64,000 nt of DNA from Sideroxyarcus sp. (GTDB lineage Bacteria; Pseudomonadota; Gammaproteobacteria; Burkholderiales; Gallionellaceae): positions 1 to 64,000 of the forward strand of contig JAUSBC010000042.1 in the NCBI GenBank assembly GCA_030652215.1. The letters are read 5' to 3'. The position numbers and the translations under genes were made by a program. Below the pieces are notes generated by a model. That model had not been told where the DNA came from. It saw only the letters and a list, made by a program, of their open reading frames with translations, and ran no database searches. Shown here in pieces: positions 36,074-45,462 of the stretch. Positions within the stretch are counted from its first letter, which is position 1, and every line of letters starts with the position of its first letter.

Positions 36074-36463
36074 ATGGCCAGAGGGGAGAATGCAAAACTG
36101 TCAGCCAAGATGCGGCGCGGAGAAATCTTTGCCGTCGAGTGTCCTTCGCGCGAAATTCTCAAGCACGTCACCAGCCGCTGGGGCGTGCTGGTGCTGGTCG
36201 CCCTGAGGGAAGGGACGCACCGTTTCAGTGACTTGCGCCGCAAGATCGGCGGTGTGAGCGAGAAAATGCTGGCTCAGACGCTGCAACAACTGGAGCAGGA
36301 CGGCTTTATCGACCGGGTATCGCATCCGGTTGTTCCTCCGCATGTGGAATATTCGCTGACCTCGCTGGGCGAGGACATCGGCAGACAGGTGGAGTCGCTG
36401 ACCGACTGGATCGAGACCAACCTGCCGAAGATCATGACGGAGCAGCAGAAACGCTTGGGATGA
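36074..36463 (+). CDS. HxlR/MarR-like winged-helix regulator
   Basis: A 129-residue regulator of the HxlR family. The N-terminal Cys of these proteins is present (FAVECPSREILKHVTSRWG), followed by the winged helix HRFSDLRRKIGGVSEKMLAQ and the wing VSHPVVPPHVEYSLT. HxlR proteins often sense aldehydes, diamide or quinones by that Cys. The ATG at 36074 gives family length; a longer in-frame start at 36002 overlaps the probable operator. It is likely to control qorB. Confidence 0.9.
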   Translation: MARGENAKLSAKMRRGEIFAVECPSREILKHVTSRWGVLVLVALREGTHRFSDLRRKIGGVSEKMLAQTLQQLEQDGFIDRVSHPVVPPHVEYSLTSLGEDIGRQVESLTDWIETNLPKIMTEQQKRLG

Positions 36464-36613
36464 GCAGTTGCTGAAATCGTCTTTTGTTATGGCATTTAGT
36501 GCGCTCGGAGTAAAAATCGAATGGGCAATTTTGGTAGTGTAGAATTCATTTGTTAATTTCATTAACGACTTTTCCTTCATCCGATTGAGCGTTTTCTATC
36601 CAGCCTTGAACTC

Positions 36614-37774
36614 ATGAGTACATTTAGAGAAATCGCGACGAAAATCATTCGCAAACTCGTATCGCCCTCCACGCGCTTTGAACTAAGAGAGTCCGCCGCC
36701 TGGTTGCGGGAACAGCTTGATCGGGCATGTCTTTGGCGCTGGGAAATTGTCAGACTCCCTCAACGACACGGTAGCCCGCACGAAATCGTCTACGTGGGCC
36801 GCAAAGCTCACCGCGTGGAACTTGCGAATACTCTTCCCACAATCTCCGGTGTTTTCGATACCAACCAGGCGAATGCAACCCAGTCATCCCAAACAGTATT
36901 CGTTAGCGAGATGCCGATCCCGGGTGCATTGTGTGTACCCCAGTTTCTGAACACCATCATTCCACTCGGGAGGCCTATCGAAGCGATTCTGGCTGAATAC
37001 GACGATAAGTTGCACCGAAGTCTTCTGAAACAACGTCTCCGTTATCACCTGCGACAAGCACGCAGTACAGAAGAAGTCGACCAGGCATATCGGGATATGC
37101 TCCACCCCTTTGCCGCAGCAAGGCACGGCAACTCAGCCGTTCAAAGGTCGTCGGAAGCAGTTCGAAGATCGGCGTTAGGCTATGGACGACTCGACTTTTT
37201 GCTATCCGAGGACGAAGTGGTGGGTTGTATGCTTGGAAACGAGAGCGTCCGGAAAGGGAAGCGTTATTGGGTAACTGACCGTTGCGGGTATCCAGAAGCG
37301 GTGTATACCGACTTGAAGCGATTTGGCGAAATCAATTCAATCAACCATCACTTGGCAATTGAGCATGCGATTGAGAATGGTTTTGACTACTGCGAATTGG
37401 GGCGATGCTTTGCTAATCCGGACAACGGCCTGCTGCAGCATAAGAGACACCGGGGAGCCAAGCTGGATATGATTGGACTGCGTGGCTACGGATATTTCCA
37501 TATCCGGCTACCCAGAGTGGGCGCGGCGCAGTTTCTCTGGGACACTCCCCTGTTTGCAGTTGAGAATAGAAAATTGACGCTTCATCTTGGGTTGCCGGAC
37601 GGGATTGACGACGAAGAATTCTCGAAACGCTATCGCCAAATGGGCTTCGGAGGGTTGTTCAAGATTTACCTGCACTGCGCCAGGGTGCTTGGCGAACGCG
37701 TGCCGGCTACGCTGCACGATTTGTACTGTCATCAAAATCCCCCGCCCATTGTGAAAACCATCCCGTCGACCTAA
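36614..37774 (+). CDS. FemAB/GNAT-like protein, copy 1
   Basis: A 386-residue soluble protein. The C-terminal half has GNAT/FemAB-like features: LGYGRLDFLLSEDEVVGCML, then NSINHHLAIEHAIENGFDYC and LLQHKRHRGAKLDM, the usual 'lineage to glycine-rich acceptor' pattern. The acyl donor and acceptor are unknown. It is a clear paralog of the gene at 39832 (same length, near-identical ends such as PPIVKTIPST). Upstream leaders are also alike (TCTATCCAG.CTTGAAC before each ATG). The PEP-CTERM gene lies between the two copies. Confidence 0.7.
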   Translation: MSTFREIATKIIRKLVSPSTRFELRESAAWLREQLDRACLWRWEIVRLPQRHGSPHEIVYVGRKAHRVELANTLPTISGVFDTNQANATQSSQTVFVSEMPIPGALCVPQFLNTIIPLGRPIEAILAEYDDKLHRSLLKQRLRYHLRQARSTEEVDQAYRDMLHPFAAARHGNSAVQRSSEAVRRSALGYGRLDFLLSEDEVVGCMLGNESVRKGKRYWVTDRCGYPEAVYTDLKRFGEINSINHHLAIEHAIENGFDYCELGRCFANPDNGLLQHKRHRGAKLDMIGLRGYGYFHIRLPRVGAAQFLWDTPLFAVENRKLTLHLGLPDGIDDEEFSKRYRQMGFGGLFKIYLHCARVLGERVPATLHDLYCHQNPPPIVKTIPST

Positions 37775-37976
37775 GCACCAGACACACATCAGCACATTCT
37801 TCTCTTGGCAATTCCCATTGCGTTTGATTTAGCACGCCCGATTTCAAGTAAATCCTGCAAGGCGGAAATTCTCAGCTTCGTGTGAGCTTATCTGGTGATG
37901 GTGCAGCATGCAGATTCGGTAATGATGCAAAGCCAATCCGCCGAGTGACGGCAACCAAATTACATTTTATACACCT

Positions 37977-38019
37977 GTACGTTAGTACAGTATCTCCTGT
38001 CGCAGGACGCTGTTATGTT
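37977..38019 (+). promoter_or_regulatory. Putative activator site and -10 of the second PEP-CTERM gene
   Basis: CTGTAC-GTTA-GTACAG (core 37977-37988) is a palindrome with 6-bp arms. After 25 bp comes TATGTT (38014-38019), a plausible -10, giving a start near 38026 and a leader of about 118 bases. Spacing matches the sites at 11333, 55506 and 61583. It lies in the 369-base gap 37775-38143, where I see nothing else. Confidence 0.6.
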
Positions 38020-38143
38020 TTAATAGTTGACAAGTCATTGTGCCATTATGGAGCTTGCGGCAAATCGTCAATATCTCAAGCAACTGTTTCTGTTGTGTAG
38101 TTTTCTGCACCTTGCTCGGATTAACATCACAAAGGGGAGCATC

Positions 38144-39556
38144 ATGAACAATACAAGTATTGTTGCACTACTAATAGGGCTAATTCTGTCGGGCGCCCCC
38201 ACCTATGCACAGAGCTACCAGATTGCACCAAATCCAAATCCTTCTGGATCTACCATCTCAGTAACCGGATTTGGTGCGGAAAATCTCTCAAGTTTTGAGA
38301 ACGATGGTATTTTGGTTATTGAAGGCACTCTGAGCAATTCCGGTATCCTGAATAGCAACGCTGGCGGTTCGCTGACAATCAGCGGAAGCGGCGCCCTGGA
38401 TAACTACGGCGCACTGAACAATGCAGGAAACTTCCAGTTTTCCGTGGATGCGCACACCGGCACCTTGAATAACTACAACACCTTCACCAATTCCAGCACA
38501 GACAACGGCAACTACCTCGGCATCCTGAACAACTTCAGCACATTCAACAACTCCGGGGTCTTGTATACAGTGTTCGCGCATAACACCGGCGACGCGGCCA
38601 ACAACACCGGCGCGACCTTGGGGACAGTTAATCTGCGCAACTCCGGCACCCTGAACAATTCCGGTACTGTAGTAACAGATGCCGTAGGGACAATAACCAA
38701 TACCGGCACCTTGAACAATGCAGGCATTCTTAATAACACCCCGTCCGGCCAGTTGGATAATTCCGGTATCTTGAACAACTCAGGCACCTTGTACACCGGT
38801 CAATCACTGAACAATTCAGGAACTCTAAACAACACCAGCAATTTGCGTTCTGCCAGACAAACCAACAATTCAGGTAGCCTCAACAACTTCGGCATCCTGG
38901 AAATTTATTACCCCGAAGACACCTTGAACAACACCGGCACGCTGAACAACACCGGCACAATGCATAATGATGGAACGATTGCCGGAACAGGCACGTATAT
39001 CCAGGCCGCAGGGCAAACCGTTAACAACGGAAGCCTCAGCCAGGCTTCCATCCAATTCGACGGCGGCGGTTTAAGCGGAACCGGCACGATCACGGGCGAT
39101 GTAAGCATAGGTAGCGGTGCAAGTGTAAATCCTGGAAATTCACCGGGAACAATGACCATCAATGGGAACTTTACCAGCGAAGGAACGCTTGCATTCGAGA
39201 TCGCGGGCCTAGGTTCGGGGTTATACGACTTCCTGGATATCGATGGCAACGCCAGTTTTTCCGGCGGCAACATCCAGTTTGATTTCATTGACGGCTTTAA
39301 CGCCGCAGCCGGAAACTACTGGGATTTTATGTCTGCCGACACCATCTCCGGATGGGACACACTCAGTTTCACATTTAACGGCTTAGGTGCGGAACTGGGA
39401 TGGAGCTTCGCGCATCTTGATACCGGCGAAGAACGTCTGTGGATCACTTCAAATCCGGTAACGCCTGTACCCGAGCCCGGGTCTTACGCCATGCTGATGA
39501 CTGGTTTGGGTTTGTTTGGTCTTGCGTCGCGTCGCAAGAAAAAATACGTCGCATAA
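38144..39556 (+). CDS. PEP-CTERM protein with Asn/Gly-rich short repeats
   Basis: A 470-residue surface protein. The signal peptide is MNNTSIVALLIGLILSG...TYA. Residues about 60-300 are many imperfect repeats of 6-8 residues such as NNSGTLNN and NNTGTLNN, predicted to form a beta-solenoid-like stack. The domain after it has NPGNSPGTMTINGNFTSEG, also common in autotransporter and PEP-CTERM proteins. The C-terminus is a complete PEP-CTERM signal: PVPEPGSYAMLMTGLGLFG then ASRRKKK. The ATG at 38144 has GGGGAG upstream. An unknown exosortase elsewhere should process it. Confidence 0.9.
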   Translation: MNNTSIVALLIGLILSGAPTYAQSYQIAPNPNPSGSTISVTGFGAENLSSFENDGILVIEGTLSNSGILNSNAGGSLTISGSGALDNYGALNNAGNFQFSVDAHTGTLNNYNTFTNSSTDNGNYLGILNNFSTFNNSGVLYTVFAHNTGDAANNTGATLGTVNLRNSGTLNNSGTVVTDAVGTITNTGTLNNAGILNNTPSGQLDNSGILNNSGTLYTGQSLNNSGTLNNTSNLRSARQTNNSGSLNNFGILEIYYPEDTLNNTGTLNNTGTMHNDGTIAGTGTYIQAAGQTVNNGSLSQASIQFDGGGLSGTGTITGDVSIGSGASVNPGNSPGTMTINGNFTSEGTLAFEIAGLGSGLYDFLDIDGNASFSGGNIQFDFIDGFNAAAGNYWDFMSADTISGWDTLSFTFNGLGAELGWSFAHLDTGEERLWITSNPVTPVPEPGSYAMLMTGLGLFGLASRRKKKYVA

Positions 39557-39577
39557 TCAAAACTTCAGTTCGACTCG

Positions 39578-39605
39578 GAACGGGGGCTCAAGCCCCCGCT
39601 TCTAT
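39578..39605 (+). terminator. Rho-independent terminator after the PEP-CTERM gene
   Basis: GGGGGCT-CA-AGCCCCC forms a strong stem (39582-39597) followed by a moderately T-rich run (GCTTCTATTT) about 25 bases after the stop. Confidence 0.75.
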
Positions 39606-39831
39606 TTCCGTGAACCGACGAGAATTAACTTATGCCGAGGTTCGGCTGCGACTGCAATCGACCAGGAAATACCCTTGCGCTGTACCACGTGACGCCTCAT
39701 GATTAGTTGAGGGATTATTGAGCATTGGGCATAAGTTCAGTGAAAAACAAGACAGTGTAAAATACGCGCAGGAATTTCATATCTAGCTCTCCCGCGATCC
39801 GATAAAACAGTCTCTATCCAGTCTTGAACCC

Positions 39832-40989
39832 ATGGGCAACTTCAGAAAATACAAATCAATAATCATTAAGAAACTCATTTCACCCTCAATGCGCTTCGAG
39901 ATTAACCAAACGCTCGCATGGATACGGGAACAGCTTAACCGCGCATGCCTTTGGCGTTGGGAAATCACCGGTTTCCCGCAACGCGATGGCAGTGCTTACT
40001 CCTTCCTCTATGTGGGTCGAAAAGCCCACCGGGAATTGGCCAGGATAATCCTGGGGATCGAGAATGGTACCGATACCAAACAGGGACGAGCAGAGCCCCC
40101 CTGTCAGCGGGTTCTCATCAGTGAAATGCCGTTCCCGGGCTCAATATGCGTACCACACTATCTGCGAGCAGTCATACCGCTAGGGAGAACCGTCGAAGAG
40201 ATAATGGCTGCATACAACGACAAGTTGCGCAGAAGTATTCGCAAGAGTCGTCCACTTTATCGTATGCAGCAAGCGTTTAGCGATGCAGAGATCGATTATG
40301 CAAATAGAGAGTTGCTCCGGCCTTATGCAACTGCAAGACACGGCAGCGCCGCAACTCTGAAATTGACGGATGAAGTTCGCAGGTGCGCGCAGGAGTTTGG
40401 GCGATTGGATCTTGTGCTATCAGGAGACGAGGTTGTCGCGTGCCTTCTGGGTAACGAACACATCCGCAAAGGGAAACGTTATTGGCTGGTAGACCGTTTC
40501 GGATATCCCGAATCAGTGTTTTCAGATCCAAAACGGCTCGCCATCATCAATTCTATCAACAACCACATGGCGCTTGAATGGGCAATTGCGAACGGGTACG
40601 ACTACTACGACATTGGACTTTGTTTCGGACGTCCGGACGATGGTCTGCTGCAGTGGAAAAAACGCCGTGGGGCAGAACTTGATCGAACTGGTCTACGGGG
40701 CTATGGCTTTTTCCATGTCAGGCTACCCAAAGTGGGCGCGGCGCAGCTACTTTGGGATACTCCATTATTCGCGGTTGAACAGCAAAATCTGACTCTTCAT
40801 CTTGGGCTGCCTGACGAGCCAAGCGACGTTGAGTTCCTAGCGCGATATAGCCAAATGAATTTTGCAGGGTTATCGAAAATTTATCTTCGCTGCAAAAGAC
40901 CGCCTGGCAAGCATCTTCTAGATACCCTGCGCGGTTTTTACCAACATGTGGATTCCCCTCCCGTGCTGGAAACCATCATATCCACCTGA
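39832..40989 (+). CDS. FemAB/GNAT-like protein, copy 2
   Basis: A 385-residue paralog of the gene at 36614. It contains FGRLDLVLSGDEVVACLLGN, NSINNHMALEWAIANGYDYY and GLLQWKKRRGAELDRTGLRG, where the Lys-rich segment and glycine-rich tail match FemAB-type acyltransferases. The two proteins share start (MGNFRKYKSIIIKKLISP versus MSTFREIATKIIRKLVSP) and end motifs. The function is not known; a role in modifying an extracellular polymer together with the PEP-CTERM protein is an inference from position. It ends 36 bases before a convergent DUF218 gene. Confidence 0.7.
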   Translation: MGNFRKYKSIIIKKLISPSMRFEINQTLAWIREQLNRACLWRWEITGFPQRDGSAYSFLYVGRKAHRELARIILGIENGTDTKQGRAEPPCQRVLISEMPFPGSICVPHYLRAVIPLGRTVEEIMAAYNDKLRRSIRKSRPLYRMQQAFSDAEIDYANRELLRPYATARHGSAATLKLTDEVRRCAQEFGRLDLVLSGDEVVACLLGNEHIRKGKRYWLVDRFGYPESVFSDPKRLAIINSINNHMALEWAIANGYDYYDIGLCFGRPDDGLLQWKKRRGAELDRTGLRGYGFFHVRLPKVGAAQLLWDTPLFAVEQQNLTLHLGLPDEPSDVEFLARYSQMNFAGLSKIYLRCKRPPGKHLLDTLRGFYQHVDSPPVLETIIST

Positions 40990-41025
40990 GCGATTGGCAA
41001 CCGCTTTGATAAGTGCTGCACGGCC

Positions 41026-41712
41026 TCATGCCCACTTTTCCTTCCCTGAACCGTGCGGCCCCGGCCAGAAGCAGCACTTCACCCAAACGTAAGCAAACGA
41101 CTGGAAGAACATTTGCTCCACTCCCGTGCTGCTCCGCCACCAAGCATCAGGGTTGAAATTTTCCGGTCTTGCGGCCAACACGCCCACACGTACGTTCTGC
41201 CCCAAAGCCATCTGGAAAAGCAAGCGCGAGCGGCGTGCGTGTGGACCGGATGAAAAGACATCAATCGCCTCAAGCGTAATCCCCAAGTTTCGGGCTGCTT
41301 CCCGAAACATGACTGCACTCAGAAACGTGCGCTCCTGCGCCGACCTTGGTGCAGGCACAGAAATGATCACATCGCGACGAATTCCGTGCTGTGCCAGATA
41401 ACTCGCCGCCAACTCAGCATACGAAGTGTCCTTGCTCACTCCGGGCCAACCCGACACCGGACCGCCCGTTGTTACGATGCGTTCATACTTTCCATTCTTG
41501 AAAATTTCAATCGCCTGATCGAGTTCCTCGGGTGCGAGCCATCCTTCAATAACCAGTATTCGAGCGCCTGACGGATTATTGGGAGCAAGGAAGGAATAAA
41601 GGCTGTTGACCAGAAGTAGACCTGTCACAAAGCAGATGAACAACAGAGCCAGCCATCCGTATATCGTCGGCATCCAAATCTGGCGTTGCCTGAATAAGGT
41701 TACACGTTTCAT
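41026..41712 (-). CDS. DUF218 (YdcF-like) membrane-anchored protein
   Basis: A 228-residue protein with one N-terminal membrane segment (about 15-38, IYGWLALLFICFVTGLLLVN) and an outside DUF218 domain: ARILVIEGWLAPEELDQAI, then YERIVTTGGPVSGWPG and a later AARPENFNPDAWWRS. DUF218 proteins are often found in cell-envelope or vancomycin-sensitivity clusters (SanA/YdcF); the reaction is not known. It lies beside the GNAT/PEP-CTERM genes. Confidence 0.8.
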   Translation of the reverse strand: MKRVTLFRQRQIWMPTIYGWLALLFICFVTGLLLVNSLYSFLAPNNPSGARILVIEGWLAPEELDQAIEIFKNGKYERIVTTGGPVSGWPGVSKDTSYAELAASYLAQHGIRRDVIISVPAPRSAQERTFLSAVMFREAARNLGITLEAIDVFSSGPHARRSRLLFQMALGQNVRVGVLAARPENFNPDAWWRSSTGVEQMFFQSFAYVWVKCCFWPGPHGSGKEKWA

Positions 41713-41765
41713 TGTTCTTTCGATTTCCGTTTATTAACACCCAATAATCCATTGGCAGAAGCTGC

Positions 41766-41885
41766 GTCATTCCGGCGCAGGCCGGAATCCAGAAAAAAAT
41801 GCTGCGGAGCAAACAAAATTTTGATGTTGCACCACTTGCGTGGGAAATTATTAATCATCTGGATTCCGGCCTGCGCCGGAATGAC
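41766..41885. repeat. Family D palindromic element
   Basis: GTCATTCCGGCGCAGGCCGG and its inverted copy CCGGCCTGCGCCGGAATGAC are the ends of a 120-bp element in the gap between the DUF218 and patB-like genes. Each arm is itself a small hairpin (ATTCCGGC-GCAG-GCCGGAAT). Confidence 0.88.
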
Positions 41886-41924
41886 GGCCTTTTTGGATAT
41901 TTTGGACAAATAGTCCAGACAACT

Positions 41925-43085
41925 TCACTTGCCCAGCGCCCTCTCGATCCGCTCCAGCGCCTCCGCAATCACATGCCGCGGCGATGCAATATTCAACCGC
42001 ATAAATCCGCTGCCGCTCTTGCCGAACGCCGTGCCCGGATTCATGCCCACTTTGGCCTTGCGCACGAAGAATTCGCGCAATTCCGCATCGCCCATTCCCA
42101 GACCGCGACAATCCAGCCAGAGCAGATATGTGCCTTCGGCATGGATGACATTGATGGCGGGCAGGTGCCGCGCCACAAAATCGCCGACGAAGTCGCGGTT
42201 GCCCTGCAGATAAACCATCAGGCTGTCCAGCCACACTTCGCCGCCGCGATAGGCGGCTTCGAAAGCGGCGATGCTGAACGGGTTGGTGTTGCTGATATGC
42301 AAGGTCTCGAAGGCCCGCTTGATCGCATGCCGGTGATCGGCATTGCTCGCAATCACGCAGGAGAGACCCAGGCCGGGAATGTTGAAGGTCTTGCTCGGGG
42401 CGACGGTGGTGATGACCTTGTCCGATTCTTCGGCCAGTGTGGCAAGCGCGATATGGCGTTCGCCGGGATAGACAAGATCGGCATGAATTTCGTCCGCCAA
42501 GATGGTGAGGTCGTAGCGACGTGCGATGCGCAGCAACTCGGTGAGCTCTTGCCTGCTCCACACGCGCCCCATCGGATTGTGCGGCGAACAGAACAGCATG
42601 AGTTTTGCACCGTCGGCGGCGCATTGCTCCAGATGCTCGAAATCGATTTCGTATCGGCCGCCCGCCAAGCGCAACGGATTTTCGATGAGGCGCCTGTGGT
42701 TGGCGGTCACCGCAGAGAAGAACGGAAAATACACCGGTGGCTGGATAATGACGCCCTCGCCTTCCCGTGCAAACGCCATGACGCTAGCATACAGAGAGGG
42801 CACCACGCCGGGCGCCATGAATACCCAATCGCGTTTCACTTCCCAGCCGTGGCGTTTTTTCAGCCAGCGCATGAGCGCTTCATATGCGCTTTCCGGATAT
42901 TGGGTATAGCCGTAGATCGGATGCGCGGCGCGTTTCTGCAAGGCACGCGTCACGGCCTCCGGCGATGCAAAATCCATGTCCGCCACCCACAAGGGCAGTA
43001 AGTCGTCCGTACCAAAATAGGCGGCTCGACCGTCATGTTTGAAGGAATTGGTGCCGCTGCGCGGAATGTCTGTGTCGAAGTTCAT
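41925..43085 (-). CDS. PatB/MalY-like aminotransferase (C-S lyase)
   Basis: A 386-residue PLP enzyme. Features are LLPLWVADMDFASPEAV near the N-terminus, YGYTQYPESAYEALMRW, SPHNPMGRVWS, ILADEIHADLVYPGERHIAL and the PLP-lysine in TTVAPSKTFNIPGLG. MalY/PatB proteins cleave cystathionine or related C-S bonds, releasing ammonia and pyruvate, and some also regulate. The name is by family; the specific substrate is not shown. Confidence 0.9.
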   Translation of the reverse strand: MNFDTDIPRSGTNSFKHDGRAAYFGTDDLLPLWVADMDFASPEAVTRALQKRAAHPIYGYTQYPESAYEALMRWLKKRHGWEVKRDWVFMAPGVVPSLYASVMAFAREGEGVIIQPPVYFPFFSAVTANHRRLIENPLRLAGGRYEIDFEHLEQCAADGAKLMLFCSPHNPMGRVWSRQELTELLRIARRYDLTILADEIHADLVYPGERHIALATLAEESDKVITTVAPSKTFNIPGLGLSCVIASNADHRHAIKRAFETLHISNTNPFSIAAFEAAYRGGEVWLDSLMVYLQGNRDFVGDFVARHLPAINVIHAEGTYLLWLDCRGLGMGDAELREFFVRKAKVGMNPGTAFGKSGSGFMRLNIASPRHVIAEALERIERALGK

Positions 43086-43182
43086 GGCCGGAAAGGCCCT
43101 CCGGGTTTCCGTTCCCGGCTCGCGGGAACGGACTGAATTGAGGCTGATTGCTTGTGCCCGAAATTGCGCCGGGCATTTCCCC

Positions 43183-43935
43183 TCAGAAATCCATGCCTAT
43201 ACCGGCAACAGGGCCGGAAAAGACCATGCGAAGATCAGATGTGCCCGCCCCGCCCGAACCGTTGACTTCCCATTTGGTATAGCCGGCCCGCAACGAGAAG
43301 TTATCCCCCAACGCCTGAGCCAGATAGAAATCGTACCGCCCCAAGTCGGTTATGCCTGTGGTTCCCCGCGACGCGAACCCGGACAGGCGCGCATGCAAGC
43401 TGGTGCTGGGTTGTATGCGCCAGATAAAACCGACTCCGCCCTGCACTCCATAACTGCCGTAGCGCATAGAGGTGCTTTGGGTATCCGAGGCAACTGCCAT
43501 ATCGAGAGAGGCGTATCCGGCCCCGCCGGCCAGTTCGAGACCAAACGAACGCTCCCTGAAAAACTTGCGCCAACGAAACGAAAGGTCGGCATAAGTAATG
43601 TCGAATTCATTCTTGAGCGTGACCGGCGCGACGAAGGTGTTGTTATTGAAAATAACGGACTGTTGCCCCGTTGCAAGTGTCTGTTCGTCGCTGCCTTTCG
43701 CCCTGGTCAAGCCGAACTCGATGACACGCCCGGTTTGCGGTTTGGCGGAGCCGGGCCGATCCTCCTCCACGCTGGAGGTTATCCTGAACGAAGGCTGGAA
43801 AACGCGATTATCTTTGGCCACAATCGGGGAAGCCGTCTCGCAACCCGCCAGCACCAGCGTGGCGAGCAAGGCGGCAACCAAGCGCGCAATTGGGGCGCGG
43901 GTTGTTGCAATTACCTGAAGCACATTGCGATTCAT
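43183..43935 (-). CDS. Lipoprotein with outer-membrane barrel-like body, unknown function
   Basis: A 250-residue product. It has an unusually long basic start (MNRNVLQVIATTRAPIARL), a hydrophobic core and lipobox VLAGC near residue 31. The mature part alternates polar and aromatic residues in amphipathic strands (e.g. ELAGGAGYASLDMAV, SLHARLSGFASRG) and ends GPVAGIGMDF with a terminal Phe, as outer-membrane barrels do. A lipid anchor plus barrel is unusual. GGGGAG lies 5 bases before the ATG (43935). It is divergent from the DUF1015 gene. I do not recognise the family. Confidence 0.7.
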   Translation of the reverse strand: MNRNVLQVIATTRAPIARLVAALLATLVLAGCETASPIVAKDNRVFQPSFRITSSVEEDRPGSAKPQTGRVIEFGLTRAKGSDEQTLATGQQSVIFNNNTFVAPVTLKNEFDITYADLSFRWRKFFRERSFGLELAGGAGYASLDMAVASDTQSTSMRYGSYGVQGGVGFIWRIQPSTSLHARLSGFASRGTTGITDLGRYDFYLAQALGDNFSLRAGYTKWEVNGSGGAGTSDLRMVFSGPVAGIGMDF

Positions 43936-44107
43936 TTCATCTCCCCACTGTAATGTCCGGGCAGACAATAGCAAACATGCAATCTGAAAAGCAATCAATC
44001 CGCCGCCGGCGCATTACCCCCGCAACTTTTATGTGGGCCGGGCTTTGCCGGAACGGTAAAATAGCGAAATTGGCATTTCATCGTCCCTATAATTCCAGGA
44101 GTTTCAA

Positions 44108-45349
44108 TTGAGTCTGATCCGCCCCTTTTCCGGCTTGCGCCCCGCGCCATCCCGTGCCTCCGAAATCGCCGCCCCGCCCTACGATGTGCTGTCCACCGAC
44201 GAGGCCCGGGTACGCGCCCAAGGAAAGCCGTGGAGCTTCTTGCACATTTCCAAGCCGGAAATCGATCTGCCGGTCGGCACCGACCCCTACGCGGCCGAGG
44301 TTTACGCCAAGGCAGCCGAGAATCTCGGCAAGATGCTGGCCGAGGGCGTGCTGGTGCGCGATGCGGCGCCTTGCTATTACGTATATCGCCTGATCATGGG
44401 CGGCCACAGCCAGACCGGACTGGTGGCTGCAGCCTCGGTGGCGGACTACAACACCAACCGCATTCGCAAACATGAATTCACGCGTCCCGACAAGGAAGAC
44501 GACCGCGTGCGCCAGATTGATGCACTCAATGCGCAGACCGGGCCGGTATTGCTGGCCTATCCGGCCGCACCGCAAGTGGATGCGATATTGGCCAAGGCCT
44601 CAAGCGGCGCGCCCGATGCGGATGTGACTGCGGAAGATGGCATCCGCCACACCATCTGGGTAATACGCGATACGGCCGTGCTCGGCCAGTTGACCGCCGC
44701 CTTCGATGCCATGCGCGCGCTTTATATCGCCGACGGACACCACCGTTCCGCCGCCGCGTCGCGCGTGGCCGCCGCACGTCAGGCCGCCAACCCGAAACAC
44801 AACGGCGAAGAGAGCTACAACTACTTCCTGTCGGTGATCTTTCCCCACCACCAGATGAAGATCATGGATTACAACCGCGTGATGACCGACCTCAACGGCA
44901 TGGATGCCGCGACTTTCCTTAAGCGCATCGCAGAGGACTTCTCGGTGCAGCCCAGCGCGACAGCGGTCAAGCCCGCCAAACCCGGCGAGTTCGGCATGTA
45001 TCTGCCTGGCCAGTGGTATCGCCTGAATATCCGCGCCGACCTGATTCCCGTGAACGATCCCGTGGCGCGCCTGGACGTGAGCCTGCTGCAGAACCACCTG
45101 ATCGCGCCGGTGCTCGGCATCAACGATCCGCGCCGCGACAAGCGCATCGACTTTGTCGGCGGCATTCGCGGCTTGCCCGAGCTGGAAAAGCGCGTGAACA
45201 GCGACGGCATGGCCGTGGCCTTCGCCCTGTTTGCCACGCGCATGGAAGACCTGATGGCGGTGGCCGATGCCAATGAAGTGATGCCGCCAAAATCCACCTG
45301 GTTCGAGCCCAAACTGGCGGACGGTCTGGTGTCGCACGTGCTGGACTGA
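44108..45349 (+). CDS. DUF1015 family protein
   Basis: A 413-residue cytoplasmic protein of the YcgL/DUF1015 type: LIRPFSGLRPAPSRASEIAA at the start, then PPYDVLSTDEARV, and the conserved LYIADGHHRSAAASRVA. The function is not established; in many genomes it lies near serine or phosphoglycerate enzymes. The start is TTG at 44108, supported by CCAGGAG 7-12 bases upstream, because the family begins just before RPFSGLRP. Confidence 0.9.
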   Translation: MSLIRPFSGLRPAPSRASEIAAPPYDVLSTDEARVRAQGKPWSFLHISKPEIDLPVGTDPYAAEVYAKAAENLGKMLAEGVLVRDAAPCYYVYRLIMGGHSQTGLVAAASVADYNTNRIRKHEFTRPDKEDDRVRQIDALNAQTGPVLLAYPAAPQVDAILAKASSGAPDADVTAEDGIRHTIWVIRDTAVLGQLTAAFDAMRALYIADGHHRSAAASRVAAARQAANPKHNGEESYNYFLSVIFPHHQMKIMDYNRVMTDLNGMDAATFLKRIAEDFSVQPSATAVKPAKPGEFGMYLPGQWYRLNIRADLIPVNDPVARLDVSLLQNHLIAPVLGINDPRRDKRIDFVGGIRGLPELEKRVNSDGMAVAFALFATRMEDLMAVADANEVMPPKSTWFEPKLADGLVSHVLD

Positions 45350-45462
45350 AGTAGTTCGGCGGGGGAAATTATCGACTTCGCCGCACTATTGATCCGGCCA
45401 TGAGAAGTTTGAAGTCAGCAGTTGCAGGGATTGCCAACGCTCCAATTTAAGGTCGCTCCCGC

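Noticed and set aside
43100-43140. Hairpin GTTCCCG / CGGGAAC between patB-like and lipoprotein genes as a terminator
   Set aside because: No T-run follows on either strand, so only a weak structure can be claimed.
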